DNA of 64,000 nt, taken from NCBI GenBank assembly GCA_030762175.1, contig CM060833.1:157043501-157107500 (forward strand), given 5' to 3'. The position numbers were made by a program, and so were the translations under genes. A model generated the notes under the pieces. The model was not told the origin of the DNA. It worked only from the letters and a program-made list of their open reading frames with translations, and did no database searches. The DNA comes from Metallyticus violacea. Lineage: Eukaryota > Arthropoda > Insecta > Mantodea > Metallyticidae. Positions 34,635 through 46,416 of this stretch are shown in pieces. Position 1 is the first letter of the stretch. Every line of letters begins with the position of its first letter.

Positions 34635-35408
34635 CACATTTCAGAAACATTTTGTAGGTATGGATGTAGTCCCAGAAATATGAAATACGAGACAAGTTCC
34701 CACCTAGCAAGGACAAGTCCAGAATACAAAAATACTTATTTATACCAAAAGAAGAGAGTCGACAAAGACAGCGATAAAGAAAATGAGTAAAAAAGCCATA
34801 GCGCTACATAGCGGTAAGAGGAAAGGAAGAGTTGGAAGATTCGAAAGGAGGGCAAAGTTTCTATCGGAGCAAGAGCGCACACAAACTTAGCCAAACAACC
34901 AATGCTTATATACCTCTGTAAGTTCAGTAAAAAGCAATGACTCTATTCTTGGGACTTGGTTAATAAGTTCTATTGATACGATAACGTGTGTTGCCTGTAT
35001 TTGCGAGAAGAATGACACGCCGCACGAAAGCTGCACCTTCTCTCAGACGACTGGGGCATCTGGTGGCATGCAGATTTGATTCCTGTGACCGCGATTTTTT
35101 CTGAATAAAATTTAAATTAGTTTTACAGAGTCCTGGAACCAATCGTTTCAGCATGTTAAAACATAAAAAATCTAATAATTACTACTCAGCTCTTGTGGGT
35201 TATTATTGTGCTTTTTCTGGCCTTAAAAACTGGAAGATAGTTTGCCCTCCCTCAAATAAAATAAATAAATATAAACAATAATGTACCACAAAACAATGTT
35301 TTATCCACTGACATCTCTTTTTCATCAGATTCTTGTAAATAAGAATCGACTAGCTCACGGAAATAGTATCTTCATTACCCGGAGAGTATGACGTTGACAA
35401 ATGTCACT
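34635..35408. other. No gene recognised
   Basis: A minus-strand 64-codon frame at 34960-35154 has no recognised domain. Confidence 0.45.
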
Positions 35409-35500
35409 CCAACAGCTCAGTGGCTGTGTGTTAGGCTGCAGACTTCAAGGACCTGACCTCGAAACCCACCGAGCAACGAAATTTTTGTTTTACATTTTAA
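35409..35500 (+). mobile_element. Possible worn tRNA-like SINE head
   Basis: CAGCTCAGTGGCTGTGTG fits the A box of tRNA genes (TRGCNNARYNGG), and GACCTGACCTCGAAACCC about 40 bases later resembles a degraded B box. No matching body or duplicate elsewhere in the window was found, so this is tentative. Confidence 0.3.
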
Positions 35501-36844
35501 TTGAGTTATGCTTCACTCATCATCATTCGATTTTACTGCACTGTTTAATCAAATTTCCTCGCATCTCTGCATGTGTGTTTCAGAACGGGCAACCATGACA
35601 CTACCTCGGTTAGTATTCATCTGTGCAATGGGCCTTGAGTCTTATATCTGACCTTTAAAATATTCAAGCGGACAATTAACTTTTTTCTGGAACTGTATAA
35701 AGTAGTTTGTCAGTTAGATTTTATGTTTCTCATAGCGTTTATGGATATAATACAAATTGACGGTGGTACTAGTGTAGTGATGTCAGTGACGATGATAAGA
35801 CATATTTTTAATGCTAGGCCGAATTGACATGTACGTCTTTGTTCCAACTAGATTCATTTCTACGGCGAAGATTCTCGTGGATGGAATCCATAAGCACAAT
35901 GACGTACTAAGAAGACGGAATGTTGTGTATAACCTATAATTTTAGGAACTTTATTAGCATTACTGTAGTTTAGTTTTTTGCATGCAAATCAAAAAAAAAA
36001 TAAATAAATAAAAAAAGATGGTCTGCAAACTATTACCAGCAAAAGATATCTAAGGTAACACAATTTCTATTTAAATACCTCACAACAAAATTGAGGAAAT
36101 CGTTATATTTTTCATTTAAAGATTTTATTGCTGAGGTGTGAATTGCAAATGGAAGAGGGAAAATTTTCCTTTGTGTGGCCAAAAAGTTTATTCTTGTCCA
36201 CCGATTTAAAAGACGTTTATTATTATATAGACAAGGTGAACAAGAGTTTGTTATATTCTACGTTATTTTAAATTTTAATGACATTAATTAAGCTATGAGC
36301 CATTTTCTTTGGATGTATGTAAACAATAACACATTTAAACACTGTTAAGAAGGATAGTGACATTTGTAGCCCTTCTCCACGTCAAATTGATGGGTGATGT
36401 TTCATAAAACCACGCGATAAAAAAACAATTTCCAAAAACTGCAAGAGAAAGAAGAACGTCTTTCTTTGTGCTTTTTTTTTTTCTCTCTCTCTTTTCTCCT
36501 TGCAGATGCCTCACGAAAGGTCAGAGAATTGAGTTTATATGAAATGAGAGAAGGTTGTCAAATTGACTCGTCTAAGACTCTTTCAAGCATTCAAAGTTTA
36601 ATGAACCAGTCACCAAAAAAATGGAGGTTTTAAATGAAAAACTAACCCCACAATAGATAAATCAGCACTATGGAAATAGTAATCCACCAAGTTCAGTGTC
36701 TATGAGACATGATAAATTGATGGTTTGGGGCAGAAAAACCCTTTATGCCTACGCCCTCAATTGGGGCACCTCCGGGAGGAAAGGAAACCATAACCAAATT
36801 ATGTTTACTAGCATACAATAAAAAGATTATCATAATAATAACAA
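35501..36844. other. No gene recognised
   Basis: AT-rich with short A/T runs and a CT-rich patch at 36473-36500. Confidence 0.5.
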
Positions 36845-37288
36845 AAACAATATACCTTTAAGATCTCCAACATTAGACTGCAAGAAATCACGGAATCAGA
36901 AAGCATCATGAACAGAGCTGCAGTGATAAAAAGAAAAAGGGGCGGGCACGTGGCGAGACAAAAACAGGACAGATGGGCGCAGATAACCACCATGGGCACC
37001 CCTATGCAGGACAGAGGACTCCAGGACGATCAAGAAGAACGTAGTCGGGTTCGTTCATGGAACATTTCGGAGTTCACTGTTCAAGCATCGCCCACAATAG
37101 AAATGAGTGGAGTGAGAAGTGCCAAGGACTCAAAAAGGACAAGAAACTATGAAACAATGTTGCTTTTCAGTAAAATTCTTAACTCTTGTGGAATAACTCA
37201 CCATGTGAGTTACATATCCAGCTTTTCCCTCTAGCAAGAGTCCTAGTCCTTTATGGGACATAATGAGCTCTTTCATTCATTCAATCTG
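36845..37288 (+). mobile_element. 3' end of a non-LTR retrotransposon (copy 2)
   Basis: RLQEITESESIMNRAAVIKR, then KRGGHVARQKQDRWAQITTM, is the tail after the reverse transcriptase domain (WAGHVAR, then a DRW phrase). A frame change then gives the GRxRRRxSDSFMEHFG-like text. The 3' untranslated part ends CATAATGAGCTCTTTCATTC and matches 27415-27600 read on the minus strand. The insertion is truncated at its 5' end, as usual for this class. Confidence 0.78.
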
Positions 37289-37639
37289 AACGACATAATG
37301 CTTCTAATCACACTTTCGAACAAATAAGGCACTTGACGTCGCCATGTTCGCTAAAGAAATAGTTTTACTCGCATGTAGTTTGAAACTTCCTCTTTTTATA
37401 AGAATGATTTTGACAGTGACATGCCAGTACACCGTCTACAACTGAAACAGATTGACGGAGCGGCGTATGTCGGCAGGAGAACAGAATTGCCGTTCATATG
37501 TAAACAGTCATCAGTAATCACGAGTTAACCTTTCGGCATGTTTTGTCTTAAAATATTGTTGACTGGTAAGCGTGCCTTTTAAAAATAGTCCCATTATCCC
37601 TTCACTTCAAATGCATCCCGAGCAATCATAACAGGGTGT
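37289..37639. other. No gene recognised
   Basis: Short interval; at 37632-37660 a phrase ACAGGGTGTTTAAATCTTCC may be the edge of an unrecognised repeat. Confidence 0.4.
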
Positions 37640-38368
37640 TTAAATCTTCCGTGATAATTTCACAGGGTTTTCTCTAATGCAATAACTGTGCCAGTTTACG
37701 CTGCCGTTCAGCTTAATCAGGCCATATGGGTTTCCAAAACCAAGATCAGTTTCAAGTCGCACAGGGTACCATTTGTAGAATTTCACACGACACGACTTTT
37801 CAGGATCACTTGCATGCTTTGGTCCAGTTGATCGCAGTTTAAAATGTGTGACAAGTTTCGGAATCGACAATGACAAACAAACACCACGATACAAATAAGG
37901 TATCGAGGTAAAACCCCATGGTTGCCAATCCCAACAAGTGACCACACTGTCATTTGTGTATGTGGAAACTCCTTTGCCCAAGTAATGACAGCTGTGTTGT
38001 ATATGTGAACAATTATAAAAACTGCAAAAGAAAATTTGGGGAAAGCGAATAATTAAATCCCATTCTGTGCATAAAATAGGTGAAAAAAGGAGGAGGGTTT
38101 GAGAGGAAACGAGAAGCAGGGAGAGAAAGGAATGTAGAAGTAAAAGAGGACGTTTAAGTTTGAAGATCAAGGAAAACGAAATGCTATAAAAGCAGTTTCT
38201 TGACGTCACTATCTGCACAGAAAAAGTGCCCGCGTGATTTCCAAACCAGTCACGATTACGTAAAGGACGACCAGAAACATTCCACAAACTTCGCAAAGCG
38301 AAGATTTTCATTGATCTTAGACAAATGCGTGCTGTGAAGACATTCGGAACAATGTTAATGTGGCACAA
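37640..38368 (-). CDS. Unidentified 242-codon open frame
   Basis: The longest frame in the window without a known family. I do not recognise it. Residues 1-60 are basic and contain a GRPLRNRDWFGNH phrase. Residues of about 60-115 are hydrophobic and leucine/serine-rich and could hold a membrane segment. The last 110 residues look most protein-like: CWDWQPWGFTSIPYLYRG, a cluster of five cysteines before it, then YKWYPVRLETDLGFGNPYGL. The plus strand opposite the hydrophobic part is purine-rich, which keeps frames open by chance. There is no visible promoter, splice boundary or transposon end. It could be a chance frame, a transposon-encoded protein or an exon. Confidence 0.3.
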   Translation of the reverse strand: MCHINIVPNVFTARICLRSMKIFALRSLWNVSGRPLRNRDWFGNHAGTFSVQIVTSRNCFYSISFSLIFKLKRPLLLLHSFLSLLLVSSQTLLLFSPILCTEWDLIIRFPQIFFCSFYNCSHIQHSCHYLGKGVSTYTNDSVVTCWDWQPWGFTSIPYLYRGVCLSLSIPKLVTHFKLRSTGPKHASDPEKSCRVKFYKWYPVRLETDLGFGNPYGLIKLNGSVNWHSYCIRENPVKLSRKI

Positions 38369-38382
38369 GGATTTTTATAATC

Positions 38383-38410
38383 AATATATATATATATAAA
38401 TATATATATA
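38383..38410. repeat. Short TA repeat
   Basis: Interrupted TATA repeats just before the M2 copy at 38438. Confidence 0.85.
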
Positions 38411-38437
38411 CTAGTTTAACGTAGAACGTTTCATATA

Positions 38438-39200
38438 CAGAGGGTGCCAAAAAATGTATACACACTTCAAGCAAAGAAAAAAACTGTGTTAACATATCAA
38501 AATTGAATACACCCAAACAGAAAATGATGAGCACTAATCATCTTAGACTTTTACAGTTGCAACAGTGCTCAAAATGCCCACTATCGGTGTCGATACACTT
38601 CTAAGTACATTGAACTACTGATTGAGCAACGTTTGTGAAAGTATCCTCAGCGATTGCAGCACATGCCGTTTCAATTTCTTCCCGAAGTGCTGTCAGTGTA
38701 GCTGGTTTTCTACGGTATACAACATCCTTAAGAGTTCCCCATAGATAGAATCCAACAGATTAGATCCGGAGAACGCGGTGGAAACTCAATCGGACCTCTT
38801 CGTCCTATCCAGTGCCTTGAATCCAGTGCGTGGGACTTGTTGCTGTGCGAGGTCTCCCATATCTGCCCTTGTGAACATCGCATACGGTACCATGAGTCTC
38901 AAATTTGTCTCGAATGTGTGCAATTGTTACTCGCGTTGGCGGTTCTGTTCTGTACACGCGTCTCCATTGTCTTTGAACTTCAACAACATTCTCGGTTTTC
39001 CAATACCACTTCAAAATTGCTTTACGCCGTTCAAACGATAATCTTGGCTCCATTTTGTTGTAGCAACGCTAGCATAATGTATGTGAGTCGCATCTGTTTA
39101 TAGAACATCATATTACACATTACTGTTGATTTTCGGTTCAACTTGGAAATATATTAAAAAGACATTTACATGAAAGTGTGTATCGTATTTGGCACCCTCG
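38438..39200 (-). mobile_element. M2 transposon copy d, internally deleted
   Basis: Both terminal repeats are present: CAGAGGGTGCCAAAAAATG at 38438, next to TA, and its reverse ending GGCACCCTCG at about 39200. The frame at 38805-39053 encodes the N-terminal DNA-binding part (MEPRLSFERRK, then RVTIAHIRDKFETHGTVCDV, then RPRTATSPTHW). It then jumps by deletion to the C-terminal HWIGRRGPIEFPP region, which is frame-broken. Only one subterminal repeat unit. About 760 bp, non-autonomous. Confidence 0.92.
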
Positions 39201-40117
39201 GTATTTATGAAATCCTGTTGATGAGAGGCTTGATGCGCTTTTTTCATAACAATATTTTCAGTTTTAAATTCATGCTTAAGGTTAATTGCAACTTGCTGCT
39301 CTTTCCAATACTGGAGATTTTTTTTATATAACCACTATTCAATAAGGTCACTTTAGATGACCAACACAATACAACGGTGGCTAAAACATGAAGGGTTAGG
39401 AGAAACTCGGAATGAGAGCTTCTACTGTTCTCTGTTCGATGGAACAATGAAATGGTGACATGCCACCATGATCATATTTTAAAATGCGTTCTATGCTTGA
39501 GTATCGTACTTGAGTATGATAGAATCGTAAGGGCGGAGTGCCATATTTAGGTGTGGTAATAGCGGCATACGCGTCCTGAATAACATAACTGACTCTAGAG
39601 AAAACATTTGGCGCAGTAGAATCGTGATACATATTTCACTTACTTGATAGACCTTAATAGGTTTACTTGTTTTTCGGATGTGGAAATTCCTGCATTGATT
39701 CCAAGTAAATCCATAGAGGCGAAAATATTCTGAAACGTGTAACAAAAGAGCTACTTTTCTCTATATAGAATTATGTGTACATCGCCTTAGTGCTCGTCAC
39801 TGGTATTGAGAAATTCCCTTAAAGGGTATTCCAACTCAAATGTATGCAGATAAACCAACGTTCTGTTGTTTTAAAGTGAGAAGCCTCGGGCTTTTCGGCT
39901 AGTGCAGCAAAAATGCCTCCGTTTAGAGGTTTATAATTGTGAAACCGGGAATGTTAAAAACGAAGTTACTCTTAGCACAACACAAGATTAATTTTTTCTA
40001 TTGCTAGGACAACCGCTATATAGTTAATATATTATTTAGGCACCTTGCTAAAGAACGCGTTTTTAATAAAATAATTCTGTTTTATAAAATATGCAATATT
40101 TCACAATAAATACACTA
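39201..40117. other. No gene recognised
   Basis: Two overlapping minus-strand frames at 39396-39745 have no recognised domain. Confidence 0.45.
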
Positions 40118-41395
40118 GGGTAGGTCCATAAGTTTCCGGCCCAATCGTTTTCTAGATATGATAAAGACAAAAACGATATTTCACTTTTCAATACAGTTAC
40201 CTTTATTGCAATACACTTCTCACATCTTTGAGGTAGCATTTCACCCCCCCCCCCCAAACAGTCAGAAGTCTTGTCTGCAAAATGGGCATAGACAACATCC
40301 ATCACTTCTTCGTCACACTTAAATTCCCTTCCTTGACGGTCCTTCTTGAGTTTTCAGAAGAGGAAATATTCACTGGGAGCTAGATCTGGGCTGTAGGGTG
40401 GATGATCGATCTCCTTGAAGCCACATTTCTTCACAGCTTCCTTTGCAATAAGAGTTGTGTGCTCAGGCGTGTTGTCGTGAAGAAGGCGCACACCACCACT
40501 CAGTTTTCCTCGCCTTTTCTCTTTGTTGGAAGCACGTAGTCTGTACAGTAGACTAGCATAGTACTCCCCATTTACTGTGGTGTTCCTCTCCTTGAAGTCA
40601 ATGAAGAGTATTCCTTCACGGTGCCAAAAGATTATGGCCATGATCTTTTTGGTTGATTGAGTGACCTTGGCCTTTGAGGCGGTGCTTCGCCAGGCTTACA
40701 ACACTCTATTGATTCTCTTTTGAACAAGGGATCATAGTACAGGACCATAGTTTCATCTCCTGTAACAATGGTTTACAGAACTTCTCACGGCAGAGCTCCA
40801 AAATGCCTGACAACAGATGACTTGTCGCTGCTTTTTGACTGAGGAATGAAGTCTAGGCACCCATCTTGCACTAATCTTATTCATGTTTAAATGTTCATGA
40901 ATAATTCGAAGGACTGTTGTAGTAGAAAGGCCCAACTTTGCTGCTATTTCTGTAACTTTTAGCCGCCGGTCTTCCATAATTTCTCTTTCCACAAGAGTGA
41001 TGTTTTCAGGAGTGAACAACTCCAAGGGTCGACATGCACGCTCTTCGTCTTCAATGCTTTCTCGATCCATTCGAAAAAAATTGTCCTACTCTTTTACACT
41101 AGAACATGAGGGGGATGGTTCCCCATATACACCGTTCAATCGCTGTTTAATTTCATTTGGAGTAAGTCGTTCTTTTGTTAAAAACATTATAATAGCTCGA
41201 AACTCCATTTTGAACTAGTCACAACCTTCTACACATAGCCTTCTTTATGCAACTATGTGTGAGCAACTGAACACAGCGAAGCGAAATTTCCAGCTGCAAT
41301 TATTTACTTAACACATAAGGTATGATACCAGATGAGGAATTTGTGAAGGCGATAATCCTTATCGGCAAGGCCGGAAACTTATGGACCTACTCTCG
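40118..41395 (-). mobile_element. M1 mariner copy b, both ends present
   Basis: The most complete M1 copy at about 1.28 kb. GGGTAGGTCCATAAGTTTCC starts at 40118, and the reverse repeat ends at 41395, next to TA. Minus-strand transposase pieces: helix-turn-helix and linker in 40753-41070 (ENITLVEREIMED, then LGLSTTTVLRIIHEHLNMNK, then ARWVPRL); LFIDFKERNTTVNGEYYASL, then VRLLHDNTPEH, then HPPYSPDLAPSEYFLF in 40354-40641; C-terminal VVYAHFADKTSD after a stop. The final catalytic aspartate is changed to glutamate (APSE). Frameshifts occur near the GDE block and a run of 11 C lies near 40247. Inactive, but useful for defining the family. Confidence 0.93.
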
Positions 41396-42665
41396 TACCT
41401 TTAGTTACTCAAATGGCTTTCTCCAAAACACTGACAGAGATTCGCGTTGCGTGATTGTTGAATAATAACAAGCAAAGGTAACGATATATCCCGTGTAAAA
41501 CGTTTCCATATTATTGTGCTGTAACTTGGTGTTCCGGAAACTAAGAGAGCTTACCTCGTACCGATGTGCTCTCTTAGGAAAACCCTCACAGGAAAATATA
41601 CGCCTTATAAAATACAATTTATTTCGGATCCACATGCAACGTCTGAAAGCAAGTAGTGAATACCAACATGGTAATTTTCTCTTCCTCTGGAGAACCAACT
41701 AATGAGCAACATTAACGCATAAAATACTGTCCATGAACAGAACTGCTGTTTGAGGGGGATGAGGTAAATTTTATCTTGCGTCGTCACCTACCATAGATCT
41801 GTCAGACAATCAGTGGAATGCATTAATGATGGCTCAAAGGCTCTTGATACCTGAAGATAAATATCATTCGCCTTTTCAGTCCGAGTAAAAACTCCTTCTA
41901 GGCAAAGTAATTGAAGCAGGAGTCGAACCTGCTCCCTCCGCGGAGAGCAGGGTATAATTATTACTTGGATCACATCTGGCAGGTTTCAGCGAGGGTATCT
42001 ATTACACACATGCTGTTTTCTGATAAATAACCATCTTGCAGCTATTTGGAAATTGTTGAGCAAATGGCAACCAGTTTAGTGCATGCGCGCAACAAACTAG
42101 TAGTTCGAGGTGCAGAAAGGCAATTATCCGTAACGCCTTGTGCAGAAAATACCAAGCAAATATGCTATTGGCGCCCCAAGCTGATGGGTCTTTCAAATAC
42201 ATACACTTTGATCCATCACAAAAACCAAGTTTGCAACCTGCTATGTGTAATCCTAGCCTAACAGCAAATTAAAGGTTTTGCACACTGGCGGCCGTACATC
42301 TGTACTGATTTAATATGTACAACCGAAGTTACTCTTTCATGATGAAGAAATCATTTACAGCGATCTCTGCAGAACTGGCAACGGAGGAAGACATCTGGAA
42401 TCGACAAAATACCAATTCAGTGTGACAGATACTCACACCCACGCATGCCCAAGAGTAAATGTCTTTAGATAATGTAAATAGTTTATAATATATATTGCAT
42501 ATAAGCTATATATACATTATAGTAGCAAACTGGGACATTTTATGTTACGAAAATGTATTCATGGCTAACTGGACGTTTGACTCTATGACAATAGGGAAAA
42601 GGTTACCTTTTGTCATATTTTGTGTTTCTTCTGCTGGTAATGGCTAGAGCGATGGGTCTTTTATT
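41396..42665. other. No gene recognised; weak tRNA-arm-like stretch
   Basis: On the minus strand at about 41902-41970 there is an exact B-box match, GGTTCGACTCC, in a GCAGG/CCTGC stem, with AAGTAAT and ATTACTT outside it that could pair. A D arm and an A box are not visible and four extra bases lie after the T stem, so this is not called as a tRNA gene. Confidence 0.4.
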
Positions 42666-42850
42666 TTTTTGATTGATTTATTTATGGAGGCTCTTTAACA
42701 TCTCAGGTCATCAGCGTCCCATTCAAATCAGGGCTTGAAACGGCCGACTAATTTTGCTCAGAGGGCTCTTCTTTCAGGCTTGAGGTTCTTTATCGTGCCG
42801 TAAATGTACGACACGGGAACCATGGCTTTACTTTCCTTCCGAAGGAGAAG
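42666..42850 (-). mobile_element. SINE-B copy, 5' truncated
   Basis: Minus-strand copy: TTTATTTATGGAGGCTCTTT at the left (3' end), then the body to CCTTCCGAAGGAGAAG at the right. The tRNA-like head is missing. Purine-rich sequence follows at 42851-43040. Confidence 0.9.
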
Positions 42851-43134
42851 TAGAAGGTATCCTATAAACTTGTAAGTTTGTGAAAGACAACAAAAACAAG
42901 AAGGATAAGAAACACAGAAAGGCCAGGCGCGCTTATTGTCGCAATAATTAGAAAAAGGAAGAAAGACGAGAACGAGAGAGATGATCGGAACGATTCTCCA
43001 CCGATCAATAGTTGTTCCAAAAAAAGAAAAAATAACATGCAAGACATATCAGAGATAATTTAAAGCAAAGACCGAATTTCAATCAACCTACTGTTTTGAA
43101 TAATATTATGCATTGTATATTTTTTTACATATTC

Positions 43135-43545
43135 TTCGATTATTTTGTTGAAATACAAATCAAACATTATAGGATGCAAATCACACACTTGCCTCATTCC
43201 TTTATTAGCCTATAAAAAGTATTTCCTGTTTTCCATTATAATCTTGATATTACTATATCATTGACCTAATTATATTGATCAAACTAAGAGAGGTTTATAT
43301 CTTTTTCAAGATTTTCCATTGGTTTTTAAGGTTTACCTTGTCGCATGCTTTAATTCAACTTATAAATAACAAGCAAAAATGCCTATTAACTGCTTTGTTC
43401 CAAAATTCGTTTAAAGACAAAAAATGGCATCCATAAATGATGACCTACCTTTCCTAAAGCCATTTTGCTCTTCACGCTCTCTCTGCTATCGGTTGCAGTT
43501 TTCTTGCTTAAGACTGTAGCTTATAATTATATGTTGTAACGAAAA
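43135..43545 (-). mobile_element. Reverse transcriptase fragment of a non-LTR retrotransposon
   Basis: Minus-strand translation across frames gives EEQNGFRKGRSSFMDAIF at about 43430-43480 (reverse transcriptase motif 1/2 region, EEQxGFRKGRSTxDAIF). ATR.TLKTNGKS-like text corresponds to the AFDKVNR region. ANKGMRQVCDLHPIMFDL at about 43155-43211 corresponds to the VNKGVRQGCPLSPLLF motif. The YADD catalytic box should lie further left but was not found. It may belong to the same family as the 3' tails at 27.4, 36.8 and 50.4 kb, although no overlap proves it. Confidence 0.65.
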
Positions 43546-43884
43546 GGGAAATTCTTCTGCAATTACCACAATTGTTTCTTTCTCCTTTTTATGTATATTG
43601 ATTACTTTTGCACCAATCATTTATCTCAGACTTTCCCTTTACTGCACATTGTATTAAAAAGTTGCAATAGACATTTATATTCATTTGTTGCCCTTAATTG
43701 CTTCTATCCTTGTCTTTGTCTTTTCTTCTTCTCTCTGGTTTTTGCCAAAAGTTTTGCTTTCTGCTATATTTCTTTCCACTCTGCTTACGAACTAATATCA
43801 ACTTTTGTCTTTTATTTGGCATGGCAATTTCCTTTCTGTAGATTTTTTCGCAATTAATATACTCTTTGTTATTCTATTTGGTAA

Positions 43885-44163
43885 TGTCGGTCCTGGTGGT
43901 GTAGTGGTAACCATACTTGCCTCCTAAATCCAAGATAGCTGTTTCAATTCCGGCCAGGATCGATGGATTTTTTAGGACGTAAAAATCCTAAGAAAGGCTT
44001 CCTTCAGAAGGGAAGTAAAGCCGTGGGTCCTCTGTCGTAGATTTACATTACGATAAAGAACCTCAAGCCTGAAAGAAGAGGTCTCTAAGCAAAATTTGTC
44101 AGCCGTTTCACGCCCTGAATTGAACTGATAACCTGAGATATTAAAGAGCGTCCATAAATAAAC
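43885..44163 (+). mobile_element. SINE-B copy, full length
   Basis: Head TGTCGGTCCTGGTGGTGTAG, then GTGGTAACCATACTTGCCTC, with a slightly worn B box (GTTTCAATTCCGG). The body is complete except for a small loss in TTGAATGGGACGCTGATG. It ends GCGTCCATAAATAAAC. No clear target-site duplication. Confidence 0.92.
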
Positions 44164-46416
44164 TACCCCCCCTTCAAACATGTAATTTCCGGCCGATATG
44201 TACATTTTCCCTTGCTATAAAGAGAAGTTAATAAATGAAATCACATTTAGGGTGCCTTCCTTAGTTCGTTTCCTAACTTAAATGCATGCGCATACATTAA
44301 GGGGAAGGCGTCGCTGAAGAGAAGGATAAATCTTCAGCGCATTGCAAATTGTAAGCATCTTGAGAAGGTTAAAACCACTCGACAATCTTTTTGCATTTGA
44401 TCTGGCCGAATGATGTGCAGCAAGGTACACGCTGAAAAGTTGTAACCACCTGCGAGCGAGCTTTGCCGAGGAGATACGAGGTCAGTTTCCCTAGGTGGAC
44501 CAAATGAAACGTAACGGTGTTTCTGAAGACACTGTTTCGTGTATCTTGTTCAAGTCCATGGCCTCTGATGTTCCTTTGCCTCTTATTTGGAACTTGTATT
44601 GAGACCAGCAGTTCCCACAGCGAGTGCTTCTAAACAGTAAATATTTTGTCATCTTGATGACTGTAAAACATCTTTTTAAGGAGCCAAAAACCCTTTCAGA
44701 CTCAGACAGTAGAAGGTGAATTATGGTGTATTAGGGCAAATGTTTGTTTACATCCAGTTGCATTCAATTTGTTTGAAAAACCAGAGGTAAAGTTAGTTAA
44801 CAATATTGAATTTACGAAGAAAGTATTTAATGGTTTAGATAGTGTTTCCGGCAAAACTGGAGGTGCAATAAAACAAAACCAAAGTTAATCAGGCACTAGA
44901 AACAATGTAGAGTTAAAAAGGATTGATACCATATATTCTCTCTGGAGAAAGACCTTTCCTTGAAGAAATTGGGGGATATTTTGAATTGAAGGCATTCTTT
45001 ATTTTAAATACACTCAGATTTCTTCATTCATAAGTAAACAGAGGGAAATGTCTCAACTTATAAAACTGTGGTAGATTCAATTACTTTTGATAACTACATA
45101 AGCAAATTACCCTGTATTGCAATTAAATAATGAAAAGTGGTTATTAAATGTAAAAACGAGTTAAATGACTTATTAAAACCTTATTTAGACACCAAACTTT
45201 GCTAAGTGTAGTGAATTTGTTTAGATTTTACAGCTTTTTTTCAATTAAGTACTGCAAAAATCGGTAAATGTAAGAAAAACTGTTAAATATTTGTAGTCAT
45301 GTCAACAACTCATAGTCAGGGAACATTTATTTATTGTAATTTTAAATCTATCAACATACACTTATTGCATAATGAAATTATGTACCCATGTGTTAAGTAT
45401 AGCGCATTTTTTTATTTATTTTTGAGTAATATAGGTCAAAATGCATAATTTTAAGTGCATTCTCTGCCAATTTAAAGATATTAATTGAATACTATTTAAC
45501 GTGATTTTAAGCCCACCCCTTTTGTTTGTACTTTCCCTATTCCAGATTAAAAAGATTGCTACGGGTTTTTCTGGTCCTCTGCATTTTTTTTTTGTCTGTT
45601 TTGTTATTACTATTCGTCCGATGTCTATTTTTATCTTTTAATCCTACCTCTTCTTATATCTTCAGTATAATTCCTTCGACATTCTATGTGACAACCGTCC
45701 TATATAAAAATGTTTGTCCGGGTATTGGTACTTTGTCATCAACATTTACATCCGGCTATTTCTTAAAATAGCCTAATGAGCCGTTTATTTTTTATACATA
45801 TAGGAGCCAACCGCAGGCACAAACCCCTCTCTGGAAGAGAAGTTTTCTTTTGGATGTCTCCTAGATGGTTGCCTAGCTGGACTGAGGAGGCCCATTTCCT
45901 CCTCTGTATTTGGTTTATAACATATCCCCAATATATGCTGCGATGATCAGTATTCCAGACTATGCTGATAGCGTATCTTAGAACCAACTTTTCACTTCTG
46001 TAAAATACCTTGGAGCTACATCTTTAATTTTACATTGCAATAAAATACTGACTGAAATTTTTAATTATACTCTTGATTGAAAGCGTGCATGTTCTTTCTA
46101 CAAAATACTTTTGGTACTGCAGTTTGCTTCCTTCCTGTAACATTAATGCATAACGTTCCAAAGAGGCTTGCGCTGCGTTATATGTTCAAAATTTAGTGAA
46201 AATTCACGACTCACTACTTTAAAAACCAAAGTTATAACAAAAATAAAATAAGCTAAGCTCCACTACGGATAATTACGAAAAGGAATTAAAAATATTGTAA
46301 AGCTTAATCACATTAACTCTCTACCAGGAGCATCATAAAGAACATTAGCATCTGAATCTCTATCGAATACCTTTATACATTTTATTGATAGTAGGGAATA
46401 GAAGGCATTTTAGCAT
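44164..46416. other. No gene recognised
   Basis: AT-rich. The frames at 45526-45771 (+) and 45763-45987 (-) have no recognised domain. Confidence 0.5.

Noticed and set aside
41902..41970. Possible tRNA gene on the minus strand
   Set aside because: The T arm and an outer 7-bp pairing look good, but the D arm and A box are missing and four bases intervene before the acceptor strand.
42758..43042. Minus-strand hydrophobic frame
   Set aside because: Overlaps a SINE-B copy and a purine-rich patch; no start context or homologous motif.
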